The notes under the pieces are model-generated. The model ran no database searches and was not told where the DNA came from. It worked only from the letters and a program-made list of their open reading frames with translations. A stretch of 7,545 bases of DNA from an uncultured Planctomycetaceae bacterium (GTDB taxonomy: Bacteria; Planctomycetota; Planctomycetia; Pirellulales; Thermoguttaceae), in contig CAMZHY010000167.1 of the NCBI GenBank assembly GCA_947307005.1, forward strand, positions 1 to 7,545, read 5' to 3'. Positions within the stretch are counted from its first letter, which is position 1. Each line of letters begins with the position of its first letter. Positions 1 to 5,680 of this stretch are shown here, piece after piece. The translations under genes and the position numbers were made by a program.

Positions 1-1
1 G

Positions 2-901
2 GACGAGAACCGTTTTGGCGCAGACGGCGCGGTGCGCGTTTCTACGATTTCGGCGCTGTTGACGTCGGATCAACTTGAGAAGGTAAGAGTCGCATCGGAA
101 GAGGGAAAAATACGCGTCGTTTTGCGAGGCGAGTCCGACGAATTGGAGACGGAGTCTTCGACGGACGTCGTAGCGTCGACGAACGACGTTTCGACGCGCG
201 CGTATTATCCTCCTTATGATGAAACGCGAAAGGCGCTTCCTTCTTCCGTCGCGCCAAGCCTAGGCGGCGAGAATCAGCCTTTTATCATTTCTCTACCGGA
301 CGACGAGGCTGATTCCGATGTCGAAGTCCCGGGAGAGAACTCGAGCTTCGAATCAAAGAGCGGCGTCAGGGCGTCCTCGCCAATGGGAAATCTTGCGCCC
401 GAACAGGGGCTGATCAATAACGATTTCACAATCAACCTGAGCGACGACTCCCCGGTTTTGGACGAGACGTCTATTTTCGACGCGACCTCTCAACGACTTG
501 ATAGTCCCGCGAGATGGAATCGCGTCGATTTTAACCCGCCGGTTGTCGCGACGGAGGAACCTTCTTCTTTGCAAGATTCTCTCTGGCTCGGACCCAACGC
601 GTTTCGACCGCGCGAGAGCGTTGCCGACGAGGACCCGCGCGACGAACAGTACGAACGCGCCGTTGCAGAAGATTTGACTGCCGAACCGACGGACGCGGAG
701 GATAGTTCCGCGTTAGACTTACAATCGCCTTCGGAATTGTCGGTCGTCGACGCGACGGACGAAGACGGTTTGCCTGGAATCTCCACGAATTCTTCGCCAG
801 TTTCGTCCGTGAAAAAATATTCGCCTTTTCCTACCGTAACGTCGAAGCGTTCGAGCAATTCCTCAGAGAAAGGCAAACGTCGCTATGGAAAACGGACCTA
901 A
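2..901 (+). CDS. CpaB/RcpC-like Flp pilus assembly protein, C-terminal part with long acidic tail (5' truncated by window)
   Basis: The reading frame is open to the left edge (in frame from base 2), so the GTG at 32 is probably internal and the true start lies outside the window. The first 42 or so visible residues, NRFGADGAVRVSTISALLTS followed by DQLEKVRVASEEGKIRVVLR, match the end of the CpaB/RcpC domain. That domain typically finishes with a T-x-L-L-x-T-x-x-Q-A-type helix and a 'G-x-I-x-x-x-L-R' strand. CpaB proteins are periplasmic or inner-membrane parts of the Flp/Tad pilus machine. The remaining roughly 250 residues are rich in D, E, S and P, look disordered, and carry a twice-occurring motif (FIISLPDDE at bases 281-307, FTINLSDDS at 425-451). 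The last 20 residues switch to basic (KRSSNSSEKGKRRYGKRT). The stop overlaps the HIT gene by 17 bases. No other pilus gene is visible, so the assignment rests on the short conserved segment alone. Confidence 0.6.
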   Translation, partial: DENRFGADGAVRVSTISALLTSDQLEKVRVASEEGKIRVVLRGESDELETESSTDVVASTNDVSTRAYYPPYDETRKALPSSVAPSLGGENQPFIISLPDDEADSDVEVPGENSSFESKSGVRASSPMGNLAPEQGLINNDFTINLSDDSPVLDETSIFDATSQRLDSPARWNRVDFNPPVVATEEPSSLQDSLWLGPNAFRPRESVADEDPRDEQYERAVAEDLTAEPTDAEDSSALDLQSPSELSVVDATDEDGLPGISTNSSPVSSVKKYSPFPTVTSKRSSNSSEKGKRRYGKRT

Positions 902-1415
902 ACACGATATTTTGTGGGCGCCATGGCGGATGGCGTACATTAAATCGGAAAAGAAAGAGGAGCCGACGCCCGTCCAAGTCGCGCCCGGCGGCGATCCCTC
1001 GTGCTTTATTTGTCAGGCCGCCGCCGACGTCGAACATGGTTGCGAACGCTTAGTCGTAGGACGCGGCGAAACGACGTTGACTCTCCTGAATCGGTATCCG
1101 TATAACAACGGACACCTGTTGATAACGCCGAAACGTCATCTTTCGCGTTTGGAGATGCTGACGTCTGAAGAGCGTCTCGAGTTGGCGGACGAGATCGCTT
1201 ATTGGGTCGCTCGAATCGAGACGAAAATGAACGCCGAGGGGTTTAACGTCGGCTTAAATCTTGGGCGCGTCGCGGGCGCGGGGCTTCCAGGACATCTTCA
1301 TTGGCATGTCGTTCCGCGTTGGAATGGCGACGCTAATTTTATGACGACGGTTTGTTCTGCAAAATCGATTCCTCAAGCATTGGAAGCGGCGTGGGAGACG
1401 CTTAAACGCGATTAA
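885..1415 (+). CDS. HIT-family protein, probable diadenosine polyphosphate (Ap4A) phosphorylase/hydrolase-like
   Basis: This 176-residue protein carries the histidine-triad signature H-x-H-x-H-x-x as HLHWHVV (residues 137-143), inside GLPGHLHWHVVPRW. The middle His139 is the expected nucleophile that takes the nucleotidyl group. The N-terminal LWAPWRMAYI (10-19) and the NNGHLLITPKRH segment (74-85) are typical of the HIT branch that includes the mycobacterial Ap4A phosphorylase type. C40-x-x-C43 could be part of a structural zinc site, as in several HIT proteins. The likely role is cytoplasmic breakdown of dinucleoside polyphosphates or other nucleoside phosphoramidates; the true substrate cannot be read from sequence. 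The start ATG lies inside the end of the pilus gene (17-base overlap), with AGAGAAAGG at 865-873 as a plausible ribosome site 11 bases upstream. Length is normal for the family and no key residue is missing. Confidence 0.9.
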   Translation: MENGPKHDILWAPWRMAYIKSEKKEEPTPVQVAPGGDPSCFICQAAADVEHGCERLVVGRGETTLTLLNRYPYNNGHLLITPKRHLSRLEMLTSEERLELADEIAYWVARIETKMNAEGFNVGLNLGRVAGAGLPGHLHWHVVPRWNGDANFMTTVCSAKSIPQALEAAWETLKRD

Positions 1416-1494
1416 TTTCGACAATACGATTACGTGAAGAAGGGAGTCGTTTGAAGGGTGGACTCGCTTTTCTGTCTTGTAGGGGAAGTCTATT
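1416..1494 (+). other. Intergenic spacer HIT gene - ribonuclease D gene
   Basis: This 79-base gap holds no gene I can support. A weak inverted repeat (GAGTC and GACTC with a 12-base loop) precedes a CTTTTCT stretch, and a poor sigma70-like match (TTAAAC at 1402-1407, 17 bases, TACGAT at 1425-1430) could start a transcript for ribonuclease D. Neither is convincing. Ribonuclease D could equally be read through from the upstream genes. Confidence 0.4.
1481..1486 (+). promoter_or_regulatory. Ribosome binding site deciding the GTG start of ribonuclease D
   Basis: AGGGGA lies 8 bases before the GTG at 1495. An in-frame TAG at 1480-1482 sits just upstream, and the first in-frame ATG is at codon 190, after the whole exonuclease core. 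GTG at 1495 is therefore the sensible start. Confidence 0.75.
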
Positions 1495-2748
1495 GTGGCA
1501 AATCCTGAAAATAAGGTTCCTTTTAAATTTGTCGAGACTCAGGGCGAATTGTTGCGTTTTCTTGACGAAACAGACAAGTCGTCTTGGATCGGTTGCGACA
1601 CGGAGTTTATTTCGGAAGGTCGCTATCGTCCTGATCTCTGTCTCGTTCAAGTTTCTACCGAGACGGGCGACTATATTCTCGATCCGCTCTCTATTCACGA
1701 CTTAACGCCGTTTTGGGAACGCTTTTGCCGAGACGACACGCTTGCGGTTGTTCACGCATGTCGTAGCGAGCTTGAATTTTGCTATCGCGCGGTAAAGCGT
1801 TTGCCGTCGAAAATTTTTGACGTTCAGCTTGCCGCCGCTTTCGTTGGTCTCGGTTATCCTCTGAATTTCAAGTCGCTTACGGCGCAAACGATTCGCGTGA
1901 ATCTTGAGAAATCGGAAACGTTGACCGACTGGAGCCGACGTCCGCTTCTTTCGGCGCAACTTCAATACGCCCTTCAAGACGTTTGTTACCTCGGGCGGAT
2001 TGTCGAAACGCTCCAACGTGAACTCGACGCCCAAGGGCGGTCGAATTGGTTCCAAGAGGAAATGGCGGAGTTCGCCGAATCGCTCAAGACGACCTTCGTC
2101 GACGAGAGTTGGCGCAAGATTACGGGGCCGACGATTAGAACGCGAACGGAACTTGCGACGGTTCGCGAACTTTGGCGTTGGCGTCGGGATCGAGCGGTCG
2201 CGCGCAACACGCCTCCGCATCGCGTTATGCGCGACGATCTGATCGTCGCGCTCGCTAAGCGCCATTCCGCCGATCCGGAGCGCGTCGCCGTGACTCGCGG
2301 ACTCAACGGAAAGGCGGATTCGCCTTGGATTAGAGAAATCTGCGGCGTGATTCAAAAAGCTCTGGATTTGCCGGAAGATCAAAAACCGAAACTGGAGACG
2401 AATAATTATCCCGTCTATAAAATTGCGTCGCAACTAGTGTGTCTACTTTTAACGCAATACTGCCAACGACGCAAGATATCGCCAAGCGTCGTCATGACGA
2501 CGCGAGACGTTCGCGAGGCGATCGCCGCGCGCCAAGGAACGCTCCCCGCCGACATTAAGCCGCGCTTGAGAACGGGATGGCGCGCCGAATTTCTCGGCGA
2601 GTTCCTCGACAACGTCCTGAATGGACGATACGCGATGCAGATCACGGGCGAGCTCGAAGAGAATCCTATCCGCCTCATCGACGTCGGAGAATTGGAAGCA
2701 AGGACCGTTTTTGAGGTCAAAGAAACGGATTCCGAAAACGGCGAATGA
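1495..2748 (+). CDS. rnd: Ribonuclease D (DEDDy 3'-5' exonuclease with HRDC domain)
   Basis: This 417-residue cytoplasmic exoribonuclease probably trims tRNA and other small RNA 3' ends. Exo I is D35-T-E37 in IGCDTEFISEGRYRPDLCLV. Exo II is VVHACRSELEF (85-95), where Glu92 stands in the place of the usual Asp. Exo III is Y158-A-L-Q-D162, the DEDDy form. LTDWSRRPLL (143-152) is the classic ribonuclease D sequence before Exo III. An HRDC-type helical domain follows at about 215-285 (TELATVRELWRWRRDRAVAR, then PPHRVMRDDLIVALAK). Residues about 305-395 form a further conserved-looking region (YPVYKIASQLVCLLLTQYC, later RLRTGWRAEFLGEFLDNVLN) that I recall from planctomycete ribonuclease D homologues; E. 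coli RNase D does not end this way. The start is GTG. The neighbouring tRNA-Arg gene encodes no CCA, so its transcript needs 3' processing. The Glu92 exchange is conservative and probably does not abolish metal binding. Confidence 0.9.
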   Translation: MANPENKVPFKFVETQGELLRFLDETDKSSWIGCDTEFISEGRYRPDLCLVQVSTETGDYILDPLSIHDLTPFWERFCRDDTLAVVHACRSELEFCYRAVKRLPSKIFDVQLAAAFVGLGYPLNFKSLTAQTIRVNLEKSETLTDWSRRPLLSAQLQYALQDVCYLGRIVETLQRELDAQGRSNWFQEEMAEFAESLKTTFVDESWRKITGPTIRTRTELATVRELWRWRRDRAVARNTPPHRVMRDDLIVALAKRHSADPERVAVTRGLNGKADSPWIREICGVIQKALDLPEDQKPKLETNNYPVYKIASQLVCLLLTQYCQRRKISPSVVMTTRDVREAIAARQGTLPADIKPRLRTGWRAEFLGEFLDNVLNGRYAMQITGELEENPIRLIDVGELEARTVFEVKETDSENGE

Positions 2749-2778
2749 ACGCCGCTTAGCGTCTTTCTAGATTAGCGC

Positions 2779-2815
2779 AACGGGACTCTCCTCGCAACGC
2801 TTGGGGAGTCCCGTT
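2779..2815 (+). terminator. Strong hairpin after ribonuclease D, possible terminator
   Basis: A 13-bp stem joins AACGGGACTCTCC (2779-2791) and GGGGAGTCCCGTT (2803-2815) with one G-U pair and an 11-base loop. It starts 31 bases after the ribonuclease D stop. Only three T follow (2814-2816), so termination may be inefficient or Rho-assisted. Its position between a plus-strand gene and a minus-strand tRNA suggests it could act on transcripts from both sides. Confidence 0.55.
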
Positions 2816-2861
2816 TCATATAGACGCCGCCTATTTATGGTCTCGGCTTCTTCTGCGCAAG

Positions 2862-2870
2862 AAAAAAAAG
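2862..2870 (-). terminator. T-tract directly after tRNA-Arg
   Basis: Read on the minus strand, the tRNA discriminator G is followed by C and then eight T (bases 2869 down to 2862). There is no separate hairpin before it. The tRNA acceptor/T arm itself, or the hairpin at 2779-2815 further on, could help stop transcription. This tract also shows that the gene does not encode the CCA end. Confidence 0.4.
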
Positions 2871-2944
2871 CGTCCCCAACAGGAATCGAACCTGCAACCT
2901 TCGGCTTCGGAGGCCGACGCTCTATCCAATTGAGCTATGGGGAC
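2871..2944 (-). tRNA. tRNA-Arg, anticodon CCG
   Basis: The minus strand folds into a full cloverleaf of 74 bases. The 7-bp acceptor is perfect (GTCCCCA with TGGGGAC), followed by T8-A9. The D stem is GCTC/GAGC with loop AATTGGATA, and the anticodon stem is TCGGC/GCCGA with loop CTCCGAA. The variable loop is AGGTT. The T stem is GCAGG/CCTGT with loop TTCGATT. The anticodon CCG (complement of bases 2908-2910) reads the arginine codon CGG. The discriminator is G73 (base 2871). No CCA is encoded, so a CCA-adding enzyme must complete it. It has its own upstream promoter and lies between two converging transcription units. Confidence 0.95.
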
Positions 2945-2986
2945 GTGACGACAGACGGAGGAACGCCCCGTCCACCGCGCGCCTTC

Positions 2987-3014
2987 ATTCTAATCTCGAA
3001 CCGTCTGACGTCAA
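2987..3014 (-). promoter_or_regulatory. Sigma70-type promoter for tRNA-Arg
   Basis: On the minus strand, TTGACG (3014-3009) and TAGAAT (2992-2987) are separated by 16 bases. Each hexamer matches five of six positions of the TTGACA/TATAAT consensus. Transcription would start near 2980, giving a leader of about 35 bases before the mature tRNA 5' end at 2944, to be removed by RNase P. The promoter lies just beyond the epimerase gene, so the tRNA need not depend on read-through. Confidence 0.65.
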
Positions 3015-3041
3015 GACGAAAGGTTAATTCGTAAGGAATTG

Positions 3042-3059
3042 CAAAGACGCCGACGCGTC
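3042..3059 (-). terminator. Small GC-rich hairpin after the epimerase gene, weak terminator candidate
   Basis: On the minus strand, GACGC-GTCG-GCGTC followed by TTTG begins three bases after the epimerase stop codon. The stem is only 5 bp and the T run is short. A second small inverted repeat, AATTC-GTAAG-GAATT (3026-3040), follows. Because GACG/CGTC words are so common here, a chance origin is quite possible. Confidence 0.3.
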
Positions 3060-3062
3060 AAT

Positions 3063-4247
3063 TCACAGCGTGTCGAGACGGTTGACCGGTTTGTCGCGCT
3101 TGACGATTCCTAGACCGGGGAGATCGGAGAGGATCAGTTTGCCGTTCGGGGCTGTTTTGACGCCGTCGAAGCAGTCGTTGGAGATGAGGAGGTTGCCGTC
3201 GAGATCCGCCCAGTCGACGGCGGGCGAAAGTTGCGCCGCAGCGGAAATCGCGCACGACGTTTCCGTCATGCATCCGACCATCACTTTCATGTCGAGCGCG
3301 CGGGCAAGATTGAGCATCTTCCACGCCTCGCGTAGCCCCGTGCACTTCATCAGCTTGATATTGATCCCGGAGAAGACTCCTTTGAGTTTCGGAATATCGG
3401 TTAGACGCTGGAGGGATTCGTCCGCCATGACGGGAAGGGGACTGCGCTCCGTGATCCATGCGATATCGTCGATTTTCGTCTTCTTCATCGGCTGTTCGAC
3501 GAGAACGATTCCCTGTTCGTGGAGCCACTCGATCATTTCAAGCGCGTAAATCTTGTCTTTCCATCCTTGGTTGGCGTCGACGGCGATCGGTCTGTCCGAA
3601 ACGGCGCGAACGGATTCGATCATTTCGCGGTCGCTCTTCTTATCGCGTCCGAGCTTCACTTTGAGGAGTTCAAAGCTCGCCGCTTCTTTCGTCTTCTCCT
3701 TGACGACGTCGGGTTCGTCGATTCCGATCGTGTACATCGTCGTCGGCGTCTTTTCCTTATCGAGTCCCCAGATGCGCCACCACGGCTGACCAATGAGTTT
3801 TCCGACAAGATCGTGCAACGCCAAATCGATCGACGCCTTGGCGGCGGCGTTGTTCTCGCAAATACCGTCGACGTAGCCGAGAATGTCTTCCATCTCGAAC
3901 GGACTCTTAAACTGGCTCAGATCAACGCGGTTCAAAAACGCCAAGACGGATTCCGTGGATTCGCTTAGATACGGCGGCATCGACGCCTCTCCGTAACCGA
4001 CGACGCCGTCGAGTTCGATTTCAACTTGGACGCCCATCGTCGTCGTTCTCGTAACGCTCGCGACGCCAAACGCATGACGCAGCGTCAGCAGATACGGCTT
4101 AAACGAGAGGTTCATCTTGCCGAGTTTGTTGGACGTCGCCGCAGGTTGCTCGTCCGCGCGCAGAAGCGGCGATCCCGTTCCCGCGAGCCAAGCGGCGCCG
4201 ACGAGTCCCGTCGCGGCGCGTCGCGCAAAATCGCGTCTTGAAATCAT
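3063..4247 (-). CDS. Tat-exported enolase-superfamily dipeptide epimerase (L-Ala-D/L-Glu epimerase-like)
   Basis: This 394-residue protein belongs to the muconate-lactonizing branch of the enolase superfamily. The catalytic pair lies on opposite barrel faces: K196-V-K198 in LLKVKLG, and K298 in INIKLMK. Metal ligands are D224 (DANQGW), E251 (VEQP) and D276 (MADES). D348-L-D350-G is the DxD motif that holds the substrate amino group in dipeptide epimerases, and GCMTETS (325-331) and TIGIDEP (173-179) also fit that group. The expected reaction is Mg-dependent 1,1-proton transfer that epimerises L-Ala-D-Glu to L-Ala-L-Glu. The N-terminus ISRRDFARR, then a hydrophobic stretch to about residue 31, is a twin-arginine leader, so export in folded form is predicted; characterised relatives (YcjG, YkfB) are cytoplasmic. 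An excellent ribosome site supports the start. It is the second gene after an NlpC/P60 peptidase. Another dipeptide substrate is possible. Confidence 0.87.
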   Translation of the reverse strand: MISRRDFARRAATGLVGAAWLAGTGSPLLRADEQPAATSNKLGKMNLSFKPYLLTLRHAFGVASVTRTTTMGVQVEIELDGVVGYGEASMPPYLSESTESVLAFLNRVDLSQFKSPFEMEDILGYVDGICENNAAAKASIDLALHDLVGKLIGQPWWRIWGLDKEKTPTTMYTIGIDEPDVVKEKTKEAASFELLKVKLGRDKKSDREMIESVRAVSDRPIAVDANQGWKDKIYALEMIEWLHEQGIVLVEQPMKKTKIDDIAWITERSPLPVMADESLQRLTDIPKLKGVFSGINIKLMKCTGLREAWKMLNLARALDMKVMVGCMTETSCAISAAAQLSPAVDWADLDGNLLISNDCFDGVKTAPNGKLILSDLPGLGIVKRDKPVNRLDTL

Positions 4248-4257
4248 AGTACGTCGT

Positions 4258-4264
4258 CTCCTTT
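4258..4264 (-). promoter_or_regulatory. Ribosome binding site of the epimerase gene
   Basis: The minus strand reads AAAGGAG ten bases before the ATG at 4247-4245, a near-perfect Shine-Dalgarno sequence. It confirms the start that includes the twin-arginine leader. Confidence 0.75.
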
Positions 4265-4292
4265 CGAGAAGATTTTTGCGTTTTGTCCGGAG

Positions 4293-5483
4293 TCACATGC
4301 CGAAGAACGCGTTTTTAGAAATGGGATGAAAATATTTCGTTTCAGGCGCGCCGATCATACGGACGACCTTGATTAGTTCCTTTGCGTTGCCTGGATCGTA
4401 GTCCGGCGAGTTCGGATCGAGACTGTTTTCATGGACGACGGTCGCCGAATGGATAAAACGTCCGTCGCCGATATAAATTCCGACGTGGCGCCATTTCCAT
4501 TCGCGCCCCTCGCGTCGTTGACCGAAGATCAGTAAATCGCCCGGGCGATAGCCTTTCCAACCTTGCGACATGTCGACGTCGATTCCCTCGCGACGAATTT
4601 GGCTGACGTCGCGCAGGATATTGTAGCCGTTGAGCATAAACGCGAAATTGACAAGACCGCTGCAGTCGACTCCCTTTGCCGAGATTCCGCCCCAGACGTA
4701 GGGATGCCCAAGGAGTCTGCGCGCGGCGGCGATGAGATTCTCGCTTGTCAGTTCGCGCGAGGTCGACCATTCCTCCCATTCCATCGAATCTTTGACAGGA
4801 ATCCAACCGAGACGCCCGTCAGGAGTTTCGACCCGATAGAATCCGTTCTGAGTTTCTTCGTTTTCCCAGACGACGACGTCGCCGGCGACGAGGTCGGAGA
4901 TCGTCGCTGAATCGTCTCGCGGTTCCGAATATATCGAACCGAAATTGGCGAGCCAAATAAGACGCTTCGCGTCGCGCCATTTAGCGAATTCGTCCTCCGT
5001 TAAAGGATGAACGCTTCCTTTAGTCGTATAGCCGATGTAGCCGTCGTAATTCTGGATCAAAATCCAGTAGCTTGGAGTTTTTTTCAAAATTTTCACGGGC
5101 GTTCCCATAAGCGACTGCGTGCTCCATTCAGTCGCGAAATCGGGACCTTGTTGAAGCTGTATCGTCGAATAGTTGACGATCGCGCGCCATTTGCCGTCAA
5201 GTTCAGGGTTTTCTTCGGGAAATTTTAACGCGACGATTTCCCACTGCGGAAAATCAGCCGCGAGCGCTAAAACGGCGTTTTTCGCGTCGGCGGACGTCGT
5301 TTCGACGCGTGCTTTTCCCTCGTCGATTACGACGTTGAAGAGTTCAAGGCGCGAGTCTGGCGCGAATTGCGAGCCGATTTCACGAATCTTTGATTCAAGC
5401 TCTTGCTTTTCGTCTGCGCGAACGGACGTCAACGCGGAAAACAAAACGAGCGTCAGCGCGACGACGGCGGTAATTCTTTTCAT
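4293..5483 (-). CDS. Secreted NlpC/P60 cysteine endopeptidase with SH3b domains (YkfC-like gamma-D-Glu-diamino acid endopeptidase)
   Basis: This 396-residue protein starts with a Sec signal peptide (MKRITAVVALTLVLFSALTS, cleavage probably after VRA at 23). Residues about 25-100 form a small alpha/beta region (a BON-like look, with VETTSADAKNAVLAL). Two SH3b-type domains follow at about 102-160 (STQSLMGTPVKILKK, YIGYTT) and 173-232 (GRLGWIPV). The NlpC/P60 catalytic domain spans about 245-350: YVWGG (262-266), D273-C274-S275-G with C274 as nucleophile, H333 in RHVGIYIGDG, and H345 in FIHSA as third residue. This order resembles YkfC, which cleaves between D-Glu and the diamino acid of stem peptides with a free N-terminal L-Ala. 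The likely site is the periplasm or outer cell envelope. The epimerase gene begins 45 bases downstream, with no terminator between. The ribosome site is a modest TTGGAG about 11 bases upstream. Alternative substrates within peptidoglycan remain possible. Confidence 0.88.
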   Translation of the reverse strand: MKRITAVVALTLVLFSALTSVRADEKQELESKIREIGSQFAPDSRLELFNVVIDEGKARVETTSADAKNAVLALAADFPQWEIVALKFPEENPELDGKWRAIVNYSTIQLQQGPDFATEWSTQSLMGTPVKILKKTPSYWILIQNYDGYIGYTTKGSVHPLTEDEFAKWRDAKRLIWLANFGSIYSEPRDDSATISDLVAGDVVVWENEETQNGFYRVETPDGRLGWIPVKDSMEWEEWSTSRELTSENLIAAARRLLGHPYVWGGISAKGVDCSGLVNFAFMLNGYNILRDVSQIRREGIDVDMSQGWKGYRPGDLLIFGQRREGREWKWRHVGIYIGDGRFIHSATVVHENSLDPNSPDYDPGNAKELIKVVRMIGAPETKYFHPISKNAFFGM

Positions 5484-5579
5484 ATAGGAAGTTGCTCCAA
5501 TTCTTTCAAGGGTGAAACGGAATGCCGTTCGTTTGCGATTGAAGTCGAAGACTAAAAACGAGGACGGTTCGTCGCCTAC

Positions 5580-5608
5580 TTGCGTTCTCGTTCCGACGCG
5601 CGTATACT
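5580..5608 (+). promoter_or_regulatory. Sigma70-type promoter for the transglutaminase-like gene
   Basis: TTGCGT (5580-5585) and TATACT (5603-5608) are separated by exactly 17 bases. The -10 box matches five of six consensus positions and the -35 box three. Transcription would start near 5615, giving a 5' leader of about 65 bases that contains the palindrome at 5634-5647. Confidence 0.55.
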
Positions 5609-5633
5609 TACGGCGTTCGAGCGACGTCGGCGA

Positions 5634-5647
5634 CGGCGTCGACGCCG
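5634..5647. repeat. Perfect 14-bp palindrome in the leader of the transglutaminase-like gene
   Basis: CGGCGTCGACGCCG is its own reverse complement. It lies about 20 bases after the predicted transcription start and 33 bases before the ATG at 5681. It could be an operator for a dimeric regulator placed to block the start of transcription, or simply reflect the local richness in GACG/CGTC words. Confidence 0.4.
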
Positions 5648-5680
5648 CGCTTTCACTTCTAAACCCTTTCAGGTATCGTC

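Larger units (their letters stand above)
5484..5680. other. Divergent intergenic region between NlpC/P60 and transglutaminase-like genes
   Basis: This 197-base region carries the start signals of two divergent units. A good plus-strand promoter and a perfect palindrome are listed separately. For the minus-strand gene I find a ribosome site (TTGGAG, 5500-5495) and a small inverted repeat (AACGG-AATG-CCGTT, 5516-5529) but no convincing promoter hexamers. A reading frame starting with GTG at 5512 crosses it but overlaps the downstream gene and lacks recognisable features. Confidence 0.6.

Noticed and set aside
32..34. GTG at 32 as the true start of the first gene
   Set aside because: The frame is open upstream to the window edge, and the upstream codons (NRFGADGA) continue the CpaB-like domain. 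No ribosome site precedes the GTG.
490..876. Minus-strand open frame of 128 codons opposite the acidic tail
   Set aside because: It is Ser/Arg-rich low complexity with no start signal. The plus-strand frame is continuous from the CpaB-like segment into the tail.
1402..1430. Possible promoter TTAAAC-17-TACGAT before ribonuclease D
   Set aside because: Only three and four of six positions match the consensus, which is too weak to list as a separate feature.
1702..2433. Long minus-strand open frame of 243 codons inside ribonuclease D
   Set aside because: It is antisense to a clearly coding, motif-rich gene, and its translation is a basic, Arg-rich sequence typical of the shadow strand in this composition.
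2871..2944. tRNA gene as an integration site of a mobile element
   Set aside because: No integrase gene or repeat of the tRNA 3' end is seen on either side within the window.
2801..3034. Plus-strand reading frame of 77 codons containing SPTGIEPATFG and IQLSYG
   Set aside because: This is the typical false translation of the antisense strand of a tRNA gene; the cloverleaf on the minus strand explains it.
3519..3968. Plus-strand open frame of 149 codons inside the epimerase gene
   Set aside because: The opposite strand carries all epimerase catalytic motifs; this frame shows no domain or start signal.
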